From: Fonsecaea monophora
Lineage: Eukaryota > Ascomycota > Eurotiomycetes > Chaetothyriales > Herpotrichiellaceae
NCBI RefSeq assembly: GCF_001642475.1
Contig: NW_019173982.1
Span: 166,114-230,113 of the forward strand
Length of the DNA stretch: 64,000 nt
Direction of reading: 5' to 3'
Numbering within the stretch: the first letter of the stretch is position 1; each line of letters begins with the position of its first letter. The translations under genes were made by a program, and so were the position numbers. A model generated the notes under the pieces. The model was given only the letters and a program-made list of their open reading frames with translations, ran no database searches and was not told where the DNA came from. Below, piece after piece: positions 1-10,038 of the stretch.

Positions 1-1327
1 GCAACTTTTACTCGTCTCATACAATTATCATCCGCAAGCACTGGTGTGAGGGCGGGTTTCCACGTCATATCCCGGCGCGAGGCTTTGGAACAAGGGGGCC
101 GACGAAGGAGAAAAGAGGGGAGGATAAAGTACAGTAAGAAGGAAGGGTAGGGAGAGCAATAACAAGAAGATACATAACTCCATTTCCCCCCCCCCCTCCC
201 CTCCATGCCTTTGCCTTTGCCTTTGCCTCGCATCCCTAGGTATGCATATATATACATATATGGGTCAATCTGCTTGTCGCCACACACAAAGGACATGGAA
301 CTATGCAACACTGCTGAGAGACAGCGGTGGGAAAGGGCACAAAGTGTTGTAGCTAACCAAAACCGCCCCGCGCCATCAATGATCGACTTGGCATTCCACT
401 GCCACGAGAGAACCATAAGGTCAAAAGGACATTTCCAAGCCCTTGCCTACATGCCGCTCGACAGAGCCTGAGCAACTAACTTCTCCCAGATTCTGGTATG
501 AACGTCCTCGAGCAACTAGTCTTCCATTACTGTCCAATTTTAAGGGACTATCCTGCCCCGGGCATGGGGTAAAGGACGGCATTTTGGTGGAGGAATGAAT
601 GCCGATCAGGAGGGTGGAATAGACGTCTGGAGGGGGCGGGGCGAAGAAATCAGCGGTAGTCTCGAGCGACAAGTTGACGGATCAGATAACAGGAGAAGAA
701 ACGGGAGGAGAAGACCAAGGCTAGACAGCAAAGAACCTTGCGCTTGTGAATTCTTCTTGGGTTGCGTTCAACCCTCAGGCTGACAATCGAATATAAATTG
801 ACCAAATATAGTCACTAACAGGGGTTGTGGGAATAGATTTCATTTTTTATACCTCGCGACAGGGGGGACGAAGCTCCGCATGTTACCAAGGCTTTGCTCT
901 GTTCAAGATTGTGTTTATAATCGGCGATTCATAAAGTGAGTACCTACGCTACCTAGCTCTGGACATTTTAATCAGTAGTAGGTACAAAGTTATAGGTGCT
1001 TTCCTGCAGCGTTTTTGATCCGGTGTTCTAGAAAAGAAATAAGCTTATTTTGAAGATTATGCTGGCGCAAATGACTTTATGTAGGAGCAACGTTTTCCCT
1101 GCTTATCACACTTGTGCCTTGGCAGGTCCGAAGATTCCTTTGACATGAAAACAATCTTTCGGTACCGATGGCTTTCCTTCATCATAGATTTCTTGTATTT
1201 TGGTCATCTCGCAAGCCTCGCCACGCCACGCCAAGCCGTCGCCTCGCAAGGGCTTCGTTCGCAAGGCTGTCAAATACAGTAGGTTTGCAAGGATGACTGC
1301 TTCTATAGTTGGGCCGCTTGCGACGAT
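1..1327. other. Intergenic left edge, no gene supported
   Basis: Downstream of the decarboxylase stop codon. It holds an 11-base C run (186-196), a short hexamer repeat (about 207-228), and pyrimidine/purine-rich sequence. The few open frames are under 90 codons, overlap on both strands and show no family motif. A neighbouring gene may lie beyond the left edge. Confidence 0.6.
207..228. repeat. Hexamer microsatellite (TTTGCC)n
   Basis: About three and a half tandem copies of a six-base unit immediately after a C-rich run at 186-196. It is simple sequence with no visible coding role. Confidence 0.8.
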
Positions 1328-3079
1328 CTAATTAATAGACATTTCCTCCCGTCCCGCGAGGGTGACCTCCTCGACCAACCTCTGGGCCGTCTCCCTCGCG
1401 GTGGAAATATTTATGACCGCGCGGAAAAACGCACCCTTCTCGACTTCGTGACCCAATGCCGGCGCGTAGTCGACCATGAAGCCCCGAGAAACCAGAGAGC
1501 GAGTGATTCGGCTTGTTATCGCCGAGTTGCGCTTGCCGACGCTTTCGGCCTCGTGGCGTTTGCTGCCATTGATGACACGGCTGTCGTTGCTCAGGTCGTG
1601 GACCATTTTACCTCCAGGGGCGAAGTAGAAACACACCTGTAGACAAGGCGGAGGGTTCGTGCTCACGAGCAGTAAATCGGGGCTCTGCTCGACAAGGTCG
1701 GCCAGGTAACAAGCAACCGAATAGGCATCCTCGATCTTGGACGAGTACCCCAGTGTCCCGTAGTATTGCCAGGAGAGGAAGAGCTTCAGACTGTCTCCCC
1801 GACGTCCGCACTGGAGGGTGAGGTCGGCGAGGTCGTTGGGCGGGGTCCAATCGTCGTCAAGCGACTGTGTTTGCTCGTGGCCGTTCAGTCCCGACTGCTC
1901 CGACCCGCTGTGGTCCTCGTCGTGGAACAAGTACCCCGCCCGCAGAGTATTTGCCGCGTGAGCATTCTTGAGATCCTTAAGCAGGAGGAAGCTGCACGTC
2001 ACTGGGACGCCCAGCATTTTGTGCGGGTTGATGGCGATGCTGTCTGCGAGATCACACCCCTTTAACCGCGTCCGACGCAGGCTCTCAGAGAAGATGAAGC
2101 TTCCGCCCCAGGCGCCGTCGATGTGCATCCACAGCCCGTGTTTCCTGGCAATCCCCGCGATAGCGCTAAAGGGATCAAATGATCCCAGCACCGTTGTTCC
2201 CGCAGTGGCGTTGACGTAGAATGGAGTTCTCCCTTTCCCCTTCTCCCGCACGATCAGGGACTCAAAAGCCCCCGGATCCATCTCTCCAGACACCGGATCG
2301 ACAGGTACGGAAATGACGCTTTCGGAACCAAAGCCACATTGTTGGGCGGCCTTTTCGATGCTATAATGCCCGTGCTCAGAAGTGAACATCACCAACTCTC
2401 TCCCTCCGGCGTGGTTCCCGAACAGCTTCGTTTCCGGATACAGCGTGTTCCGCGCAATAACGATACTGGTCATGTTGCTCGCGCTTCCGCCCTGAACGTT
2501 GATCCCTCCAGCTCTTGGGCCCGTGAAGCCGAACATTGCCGCTAGAGCTTTCGTGGTATAAGTCTCGACGAGTGAAAGGACGGGAGAAACTTGGTACACA
2601 TGCAAATTTGTGTTGAGCACGCTGAGAATCAATTCTGCCGCTATCCCAGGAGGCAAGGGGGCGGAGTAGAGTTTGTCAAGAAACCCGGGAGCAGAGGTAT
2701 TGACGCTGTATTTCAATATCGAAGACAGAGAACTAACCAGTCCATGTTGGCCCGTACCTTGAGAAGGCAGGCACAGGGTACCGTCGGAGGTCAAGATGGA
2801 GAGCAAATCTGAAGGAGAATGTGACTCAACAAGAGGGGACACAGGCACGGCTTGGTGGAGTTGGTGGGCTTTGCGCTCAGAGTCGGCTTGTCGGACAAAG
2901 GGGATGAGCTGGTCCAGGACAGACGCGAGGAGGGTTTGCAACTCATCAGCTCGAGACGCAAAAGTGTCATTGGCGCTGTCATGGTTTATGCCATTGGACT
3001 TTTGTGAAATAGGGTCACTGGGCCGTGCATTTTTTGAGGTCAGGCCGTTGACGCTGCTTTTTAACGAATGGTCAGACAT
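1328..3079 (-). CDS. Group II PLP-dependent amino acid decarboxylase (glutamate/cysteine sulfinate/diaminobutyrate type)
   Basis: A single-exon gene of 583 residues. The start at 3079 (Met-Ser-Asp-His) is preferred: an ATG, whereas the frame extending to 3148 begins without one. The fold-type I decarboxylase signatures are visible: the cofactor aspartate in HIDGAWGGS (about residue 321) and the Schiff-base lysine in INPHKML (about residue 354), with a G-G-S-A-S-N phosphate-binding stretch before them. Family members remove the alpha-carboxylate of acidic or related amino acids in the cytosol; the length and the NPHK motif match the glutamate / cysteine sulfinate / 2,4-diaminobutyrate decarboxylase group rather than yeast Gad1-type group. 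The exact substrate cannot be read from the sequence. It is downstream of and co-oriented with Nop9, with 355 bp between them. No introns are evident. Confidence 0.9.
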   Translation of the reverse strand: MSDHSLKSSVNGLTSKNARPSDPISQKSNGINHDSANDTFASRADELQTLLASVLDQLIPFVRQADSERKAHQLHQAVPVSPLVESHSPSDLLSILTSDGTLCLPSQGTGQHGLVSSLSSILKYSVNTSAPGFLDKLYSAPLPPGIAAELILSVLNTNLHVYQVSPVLSLVETYTTKALAAMFGFTGPRAGGINVQGGSASNMTSIVIARNTLYPETKLFGNHAGGRELVMFTSEHGHYSIEKAAQQCGFGSESVISVPVDPVSGEMDPGAFESLIVREKGKGRTPFYVNATAGTTVLGSFDPFSAIAGIARKHGLWMHIDGAWGGSFIFSESLRRTRLKGCDLADSIAINPHKMLGVPVTCSFLLLKDLKNAHAANTLRAGYLFHDEDHSGSEQSGLNGHEQTQSLDDDWTPPNDLADLTLQCGRRGDSLKLFLSWQYYGTLGYSSKIEDAYSVACYLADLVEQSPDLLLVSTNPPPCLQVCFYFAPGGKMVHDLSNDSRVINGSKRHEAESVGKRNSAITSRITRSLVSRGFMVDYAPALGHEVEKGAFFRAVINISTARETAQRLVEEVTLAGREEMSIN

Positions 3080-3434
3080 GCTCACCAACCTTGTATCAAC
3101 ATAAACATTCCAGGGGTGAGCTTGGGTGCACAGATAGTCAAAGCCCAAAAAATCATACAGGGGATATGAACAGCCAACGAAGAAAGGAAATCTATGTTGT
3201 CTAATCCCAATAACCGGTTTGCCGAGATAAAGTCTGCAGAAAAAAACTGCAATTGAGCCGCCAGGGGAAAAATTCTACTGAGCCTCGCTTGTGGTATTTG
3301 GTGGTGCGGTTTTCCGAATGACGCAATTCTGGTGGAGACGAGGCTGAGGGCCAAGGGATCCTGCAGAAAATAGATGCCGGCTTTTCGCGAACGTCGTTGA
3401 CCTCTGTCCATCTTCTCATCTCCTCTCTATTCCC
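3080..3434. promoter_or_regulatory. Short intergenic region between Nop9 and the decarboxylase
   Basis: These 355 bp must hold the 3' end of Nop9 and the promoter and leader of the decarboxylase, both on the minus strand. I see no recognisable binding-site cluster. Confidence 0.4.
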
Positions 3435-5534
3435 TCAGGCTCTTAAGGCGTTGGTTCGAACCACGGGGGTAGCGTTCGCGGAGCTCGCAGGAGTACGGCT
3501 ATTCTTGGCGTTGTGTGACTTCAACTTTTGAGAATGCCGTTCTCGGGCGAGCTCGATCGCCGTTTTCTTCTTCTCTGGCACCGATGCTTCCTTCGACGGC
3601 GCAGCCAATGTGCTGTGACTCTGGTGGTGGCCCTTGGCAAGACTGCGCCACTCAGCAGGCCGTCGATGGTACAGGTCCATCGCCCAGTTCTTCCAAACGT
3701 TTCGGCCAAAGGGTGACTCTCGAAGTTGACTTTCATTGCTCGCGAGTTCTCCGGCGAGTCGCTCTTTCATGAAATGAAGCCCGTCAGTGGCTGACCAGAG
3801 GGTATCAGCCACGTAAGAGCCAACAAGGTCTTGCGCTAGTTCGCCGATGTGTCCATAGAAACGAGGGACAAATTCTCGTCTAAATTGCATGTTGGATTCT
3901 GTCGGAGACAAGGCAGATTGTATCACGCGCGAGGAAGCTGGATCCCGCGACATCGCCATCAGCACTTTGACGTCCAGTGCCAACATGCTGTTCTGCACAA
4001 GGGTGCAGGTTTTCGGAGTTTTGAGCATTGTCTGGGCCAAGAGAGAGCCATGGACGTCAGTCTTTGTGTTTGTCGTCTCTGCGCCTTTCTTCACATCGCG
4101 CTCTTGTGGCTGTTCTCCAGCTTCGACCGCATGGAAGCCGAGAAGATTGGGTAGGAACTCGTTTCCGTCAGCGGTGTATTCAGACCTAATCACATCCGAT
4201 ACGTCCTGTAGGTCCACGCCTCGCAAAGCACATCGTTCAATCAAGACTCTGATCAGGCCGGTCCTCCGCCTAGAAATGAGGATTGGAAGCTCTGCCAAAA
4301 TCAACCTTTTAGCTTCATCGAGGTCGTCTTTCCCCAGCCGTTCAAGAATCCTCATGGCAACATAACTTGCTGTGTCATTTTTCGAAATGCTGCCGAGACG
4401 GGGCTTCAGAACATTCTTGTAGAGCTTTTTGAATGTTTTGCCAGGGAGTTGCTTGACCAGAATCTCGACCAAATGTGAGCCGGTCGGATCATAAACTAGT
4501 CCAGATATGAATTTGGCGCTCTCAGACTCCTCCTCTAGCTCTTCGTCTGGCAACAATCTTCGAAAGACCGAGTTCTCCTCTGCTGTCTTGTTCTTGCCGG
4601 ACGTTGAGAGTTCCACACGTAGGAGCAACTGTAAGACAGGATTGCCAGTCGGGTGTGTAGCTAATGCTCTCAGATAGGTCGTGTCCAGCGCTGAAATTGC
4701 ACTCTTGATTAACTTGTCAAGGGCGTTGCGGAAACTTTTCGGTACGACCCGTTTGCTCTCAGATGCTCCGATTTCTTTCTCGACTGGTGCGGCCAGATTT
4801 TCCTTCCTTTTACTCGCAACCATCGCTTTAAGCGAATCATCCTCTAAGGATAGGCCCGAGAGGATGAGGAATAACACTCGAATGGTGTGGGAAGCGAACC
4901 TGTCAGTGAGTAGAAACCCCATGTTTGGTTCGAGCTCTTCTGTAGCACCGAGAAACAGGCCTTCCATGGACATCAAACCAGTCTCGTCGGCTTTATCGAC
5001 TTGAGGCTCCCTTTCCACATGCTTCGCCGCCTCTAGAAAAAGCGTCTCACAACAATGACTTCCAAATCGATGACGGACAAGATAGGTCAGGTTTCCAAGA
5101 AATTTGCTAAAAAGATGTCGCAACTGTTCAGGCGTTGACAACTTGATGATCTTCTCCAGATACCTTGAACAAGATTGACTAGACGCCACCTTCATTTCTT
5201 TGCCTTCGGTCTCTCTGTGCACTGCCTCGAGAAAAGTGGCACGATCTTCAGGGGATTCGAAATCGTTTGCGACGATTTTCGTGTTTACGTTGGCGTAATA
5301 CTCTTGTTCTTCGGGGGTCAGGAGTCCGTGAAACTCGGTTTCTTCTTGCGGCTCCTGTATTCCTTGCGGCCTCTCGATACTGAAACCGATGTAGTCATCC
5401 CCTGCATCGACCTCCACCACAGCTTCACCTGGGATTTCTTCGTCACGGGTATCTTCGATTTTGAGGCGCTTTGCAGATCTCTTTCCCTCTTTCTCCTGCT
5501 GCCGCCTTCCCCGCTTTTTGATCTCGCGAGGCAT
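3435..5534 (-). CDS. NOP9: Nucleolar pre-rRNA-binding protein Nop9 (pumilio-like repeats)
   Basis: An intronless gene of 699 residues. The start at 5534 gives the lysine/arginine-rich opening MPREIKKRGRRQQ that is typical of fungal Nop9; a frame extending five codons upstream lacks an ATG. Pumilio-like helical repeats run from about residue 95 to 600, including a run with ...SCSRYLEKIIKL and ...HRFGSHCCETLF, and the C-terminus is basic. Nop9 binds the 20S pre-rRNA near the ITS1 cleavage site and the pre-18S central region, and controls access of the Nob1 nuclease during small-subunit maturation in the nucleolus (established for yeast). The order of repeats and the overall length match the family (about 660-750 residues). 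Promoter sequence lies between 5535 and the end of prefoldin at 6312. Confidence 0.93.
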   Translation of the reverse strand: MPREIKKRGRRQQEKEGKRSAKRLKIEDTRDEEIPGEAVVEVDAGDDYIGFSIERPQGIQEPQEETEFHGLLTPEEQEYYANVNTKIVANDFESPEDRATFLEAVHRETEGKEMKVASSQSCSRYLEKIIKLSTPEQLRHLFSKFLGNLTYLVRHRFGSHCCETLFLEAAKHVEREPQVDKADETGLMSMEGLFLGATEELEPNMGFLLTDRFASHTIRVLFLILSGLSLEDDSLKAMVASKRKENLAAPVEKEIGASESKRVVPKSFRNALDKLIKSAISALDTTYLRALATHPTGNPVLQLLLRVELSTSGKNKTAEENSVFRRLLPDEELEEESESAKFISGLVYDPTGSHLVEILVKQLPGKTFKKLYKNVLKPRLGSISKNDTASYVAMRILERLGKDDLDEAKRLILAELPILISRRRTGLIRVLIERCALRGVDLQDVSDVIRSEYTADGNEFLPNLLGFHAVEAGEQPQERDVKKGAETTNTKTDVHGSLLAQTMLKTPKTCTLVQNSMLALDVKVLMAMSRDPASSRVIQSALSPTESNMQFRREFVPRFYGHIGELAQDLVGSYVADTLWSATDGLHFMKERLAGELASNESQLRESPFGRNVWKNWAMDLYHRRPAEWRSLAKGHHQSHSTLAAPSKEASVPEKKKTAIELARERHSQKLKSHNAKNSRTPASSANATPVVRTNALRA

Positions 5535-6312
5535 TTTGAAAAGGCCCAACCGGTGTTGAGCAACGCTAGTGCTTGGGAGGGATTATTGAGCAGCAAAGGA
5601 CAGATATAGAGGTGAAAGCGCGAGGACAGGTTGAGAAGTCTGGAAGTACTAGGGAAAAATTAAGCCGCCAAGGCCGCTCCGCAAATCCACCAATCAAACC
5701 ATATTTGGAGCAATTGCCCGCAGCCTTCAACGGCGCTTCAGCCTTGTCGTTGCGAGGCCAACGAGGCTTTCATAGCGCACAGCTACCTACTTCTGATTTG
5801 TCTCACACTGGAACAATTTGCATCTTGTAGAGTAGAAATGCCTGCTACATTCGTGTCACTGCACATATGCTATCGCCAGTGAGCACCGCAGCCGTGCGGT
5901 CTTGTTCCCCGGCACCCCTGTCTTTGGGCATCCCACATATCTGTCCGCTTTCAATCTCACCATCCTCAGTAGAGAGCTGAGTTGCCTTGAGATATATCGT
6001 TAGGGATGACACGGCGTGAGCGACAACACCGGAAAGTGTGGAGGGAGCGTTGCGTCCTACCAAGCATACACTGAGAACTCCCGGATGGACACATCCCACA
6101 GACGGAGTGGTGATGGCAACCACTTAACGACTTGACGAGGTTCATCTGGACGTCTGCTGCGGTCGCAGTCTTAAATGTGATGTCGAAGGTCATTCGTGAT
6201 TCCGGTAGTGAGTGGGTATTGAGTAGTATGCAGCATGCAAAGCTGCTGTTCTTTGTTAAAGACCTGTCTCGGTAGTTCCCACGTGCACCAAAGAATGTGT
6301 TCATTGTTTTCT
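5535..6312. other. Intergenic: Nop9 promoter and prefoldin 3' region
   Basis: 778 bp between two minus-strand genes. It has no open frame with recognisable similarity; the two overlapping minus-strand frames near 5845-6304 have no motif and lie directly after the prefoldin stop, so they are probably 3' untranslated sequence. Confidence 0.5.
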
Positions 6313-6745
6313 TCAGCCCGCCCCCTGTTCCTGTGCGGCCACTTGTATCTTTTGTTGGAGCTGCATCAGTTCGATCCTCGTCTTCTCGCTTCCTTCCTGC
6401 AGCTCCTTGATCCTGGCTTCCCGCCTGGTTATTTCCTTGTTGATGAAATCGAGCCGACCGTCGACCGCATTTACAGCCTCCGTCTTGTCCTGCTTCAGCA
6501 GTACTGGGCCGACTAGCTTGTAGATGCCCGCATCATCGGATAAGGACGTGAACTCTTTCTGGACAGCCTTGTTTTCTTGCTGCTGCGCCTCGAGTTTCTG
6601 GCGTGCTTCCACTGCGGTTTGTAGATCTGTGGCTCAAAGGTTAGAACATCAGCAGAGGCGTGTCTGGGGCATTCTATATCCGACCGTCTTGGAATTTTTG
6701 CAGAGCTTCGGACAAAGCCTGCAGCTTATTTCTGTCCTCTTCCAT
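6313..6745 (-). CDS. YKE2: Prefoldin subunit 6 (beta-type)
   Basis: Two exons: 6745-6685 and 6626-6313, 124 residues. Exon 1 gives MEEDRNKLQALSEALQKF and joins at phase 1 to D-L-Q-T-A-V-E-A-R-Q-K-L-E; the 58-nt intron begins GTCGGA, a weak but GT donor, and ends CCACAG. Two coiled-coil helices (about residues 1-45 and 80-115) flank the beta-hairpin segment IYKLVGPVLLKQ, the hallmark of beta-class prefoldin subunits. The product is one of six subunits of the prefoldin/GimC cochaperone, which hands unfolded actin and tubulin to the CCT chaperonin in the cytosol. The length matches the family (about 115-130). It diverges from Vps4 with 430 bp between start codons. Confidence 0.92.
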
Positions 6746-7175
6746 GGCGTGCCGGCCTCGAAGCGAATCTGATTGCGACGGGAAGATTTGTAACAGATTT
6801 GTACGTGCCTGGAATGGGAAACCGTATTAGCGCGCAGGGCGATTCGCGGGGCAAATGCCGGTGCGCCGTCTCCATTTCCATTTCCATTTCCATCCCACCT
6901 TCACATTTGCAGCTTTTGTGACGACTCTACGCTCTTCTTACCCTGGCGTTCAGGCGACTCTGAGACCCGATTCCTAGATCTTGGTATAGCTGTGCAGGAT
7001 CGGGGCACCGAAACCTCTCATTCGTCTCAATTGCAGCCTGCGGGCCGTCATCAATACGACCTCGCCGCTTGTTTACCCCGACTGCATCTGCTCGAAGTAC
7101 CTCCATAACCACACCTATTCGACATTTTGCTCCTATTCTGTCTAGATATCTAGCTTCGAAGCTTCGCTACCCAGC
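6746..7175. promoter_or_regulatory. Divergent promoter of prefoldin subunit 6 and Vps4
   Basis: 430 bp between the two start codons. It contains about four copies of a TTCCAT unit (6871-6894). No TATA box is obvious, as expected for housekeeping genes. Exact transcription starts are not visible. Confidence 0.55.
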
Positions 7176-8569
7176 ATGTCTAACACCGACTTTCTCGGCC
7201 GCGCGATCGACACGGTTAAAAAAGCCATTGAGCTTGACACCGCCGGTTCCTACGAACAAGCCTACCAACAGTACTATGCCGCCCTCGAACTCTTCATGCT
7301 GGCCCTGAAATGGGAAAAGAATCCAAAGTCAAAGGAAATGATCCGTGCAAAGGCGGGCGAATACATGGATCGAGCTGAGAAACTCAAAGCACACATCCAG
7401 ACCAACGACTCGTCTAATCGCAAAAAGCCCGCTGCCATGGGAGTAAATGGAAAAGCGGTCAACGGCGCGGGAAAGGGGGAAGCAGGAGACAAGGATGAAG
7501 AAGATGCCGACTCAAAGAAACTCCGTGGACAATTAATGGGGGCGATCCTGACAGACAAACCGAATGTCAAATGGGAGGACGTCGCCGGCCTAGAGGGCGC
7601 AAAGGAAGCACTGAAGGAGGCTGTCATCCTACCCATCAAATTTCCCCATCTATTCCAGGGCAAACGACAACCTTGGAAAGGCATATTACTCTACGGGCCG
7701 CCCGGTACGGGTAAATCATACCTTGCAAAAGCCGTGGCGACAGAAGCAAACAGCACATTTTTCAGCGTGAGTTCGTCGGATTTGGTGAGTAAATGGATGG
7801 GTGAGTCGGAACGACTGGTCAAACAACTTTTCAACATGGCAAGAGAAAACAAGCCGGCAATTATCTTTATCGACGAGGTTGATGCCCTGTGTGGACCTCG
7901 AGGCGAAGGCGAATCCGAAGCGTCAAGACGTATCAAAACGGAGCTTCTCGTGCAAATGGACGGTGTGGGGAAGGATTCCCGTGGTGTCCTGATTCTCGGC
8001 GCTACAAATATTCCCTGGCAGTTGGATGCTGCCATCCGCCGACGTTTCCAACGAAGAGTGCACATATCTTTACCGGACAAACCGGCACGGATGCGGATGT
8101 TCGAGCTCGCCGTCGGAGATACGAAATGCGAGATGACACAGGCAGACTACAAGACGTTGGCAGACTTAAGTGAAGGCTATTCAGGGAGTGATATAAGCAT
8201 TGCAGTGCAAGATGCATTGATGCAGCCCGTGAGGAAGATCCAAACAGCAACACATTACAAAAAGGTAAGTTCGACCACCTTCCCAAGCCCTTGATCGTTT
8301 CTGCACTCCAAGACCAGCTGCTAATCGATGCCGATGGCGGAAACTAGGTCGTGGTTGACGGCGTTGAGAAACTTACGCCGTGTTCCCCTGGCGACCCTGG
8401 CGCAATGGAAATGACCTGGGTGGACGTCGAGTCGGAAAAACTCCTCGAACCTCCGTTAACCGTGAAGGATTTCATCCGCGCAATAAAAGCGAGCAGGCCG
8501 ACTGTATCTGCAGAGGACTTGAAGAGGAACGCCGAATGGACGGCCGAATTTGGAAGCGAGGGCGCATAG
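7176..8569 (+). CDS. VPS4: Vps4 AAA ATPase (ESCRT-III disassembly)
   Basis: Two exons, 7176-8264 and 8348-8569, 436 residues, almost the length of yeast Vps4 (437). The 83-nt intron begins GTAAGT and ends CTAG, phase 0. The N-terminal MIT domain (about 1-75) binds ESCRT-III tails; a charged linker follows (about 80-115); then the AAA cassette with Walker A GPPGTGKS (174-181), Walker B IIFIDEVD (229-236), sensor GATN (about 275) and the arginine-finger region RRRFQRR (about 288-294). The C-terminal Vps4 oligomerisation segment, with DLSEGYSGSDI and the final VSAEDLKRN helix, is intact. The enzyme disassembles ESCRT-III on endosomes and at other membrane-scission sites. All catalytic elements are present. 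Confidence 0.97.
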
Positions 8570-9000
8570 CGCGGCATACGAACGAAGAAGAGATAGAACT
8601 TTTGTATGGAAGGGAAGTACGAAGACGACGATTAGCAAATGTCATTTTGGCCGGTTATGAGGTACTTGGGAAAGAAAGGGACGAGCAAAGGGGCGTTTTT
8701 TTCCAGGTCTTGTTTGCAGTGAGGGCTGTGCTCCACGTGCTGGCCATGTTCCTCGGAGCGCAAGTGAGCGGTACTGAAATACAACATGCAACATGAATCG
8801 GATGTTCTTGAACGATCAATACCTCGTATAAACAAACCAACTCTGTCTTGGACGAATACCATACCCCATGCATGTCTGGCCGTCACAACAACAGCCGTGA
8901 AAAACAGCCCTGGAGAACGAAAAGTGCGGGTTTGCCCTTGCCAGTCTCGACAGCCTCGCCAACCTCACGCGAGCGTTCTTCACCTGCCTACTTGCGTTCA

Positions 9001-9018
9001 GGGGGGGGGGGGGGGGGG
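9001..9018 (+). repeat. Poly-G tract, 18 bases
   Basis: An uninterrupted run of 18 G (as given in this assembly), within the 3' region of Vps4. Runs of this length are prone to slippage and sequencing error, so the true length is uncertain. Confidence 0.85.
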
Positions 9019-9264
9019 TTGGAAGAAATGGCAAGGGGAAAGAAAGAGAAACAACAGGACCAGAAAAAGAGTCCAAGATCCCGTATGGCAGGTAGACATC
9101 TGTCGTTGCGGATGGCAGAGCATTCGATCCGATTCGATGCAGGACATTGAATGGTTGTTGTCACAAGTGGTTTCGGTATTCCTTTGTGCCTGTCTGTCTC
9201 TCTGCCTCTCTGTCTGTTCGTCTGTTGTCTATCACCGCCGCCCAACCTAGGCATAGTCCCTCCA

Positions 9265-9290
9265 TCGCACTCGCACTCGCACTCGCACTC
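9265..9290. repeat. Hexamer microsatellite (TCGCAC)n
   Basis: Just over four tandem copies of a six-base unit in the non-coding region downstream of Vps4. Confidence 0.8.
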
Positions 9291-10038
9291 CCACTCGTCT
9301 TACCCCGTATATCCATATATCAAGGACGTCCCAGCACAGATTCCACTCCACTGGCTGGGGGACACTTTCCTTCATTCATCTTTGTCAAAGGAACCAAGGG
9401 CAGACAGATAGATATGGTGTCCAATATATACTTACTAGTCGTGTATTTCTGACAAAAGGGTGAGGCAGATCATCCTTCAATTCATCTATCCATCGATCGT
9501 CTACCCGTCCATCCGTCCATCCCTACCACAACAGTCCTCTCATCACCAAAGCGTTGCATGTATCAAACAGTGTAAATGTATAAATTCATTTCTTCTCTTC
9601 TCTATCTATATATATCTCTAACGTAACTGGCAGCAAATCATGTACGTATATTGCAGTGGTGGCGGTCAGGGAAAATAGACACTGCACAACTGAACTGAGA
9701 GCCCCGGCCGGGTCTTATCAAGTCATAAAGATCAGATGCTGAATCAATTATCACCAAATTTCCTTTCTCTCTCTAAAAAAGTGTCCAGCCCAAACATCCT
9801 TCCCTTCCCATCCCTTCCCTTCGTGCATAACACTCTACTCTAATCATTATGTTCCGTCTCCCAACCCATTCTTCGTTGCGAGTCGCGACCGCGCACAATC
9901 AAGTTTCGTGAATCATATCGCCTTTTAGTACGAGATCCCATGCCCTCGTCGGCAGTAGCACCGGCAGACTGAAAGTCCATGTCCGTGGCGATCTCGTTTG
10001 CTTTCCGTTTAGCCACTCGAGGCCGCATGACCAGAGAC

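Larger units (their letters stand above)
8570..10038. other. Intergenic between Vps4 and phosphoketolase (convergent 3' ends)
   Basis: About 1.5 kb holding the 3' regions of two converging genes. It has an 18-base G run (9001-9018), a TCGCAC microsatellite (9265-9290), CT-rich and TCCATCCG-like simple repeats. Short open frames overlap on both strands and look like by-products of these repeats. Confidence 0.6.

Noticed and set aside
9840..10028. Basic 62-codon frame just after phosphoketolase
   Set aside because: Lies in the 3' untranslated sequence; too short and without similarity.
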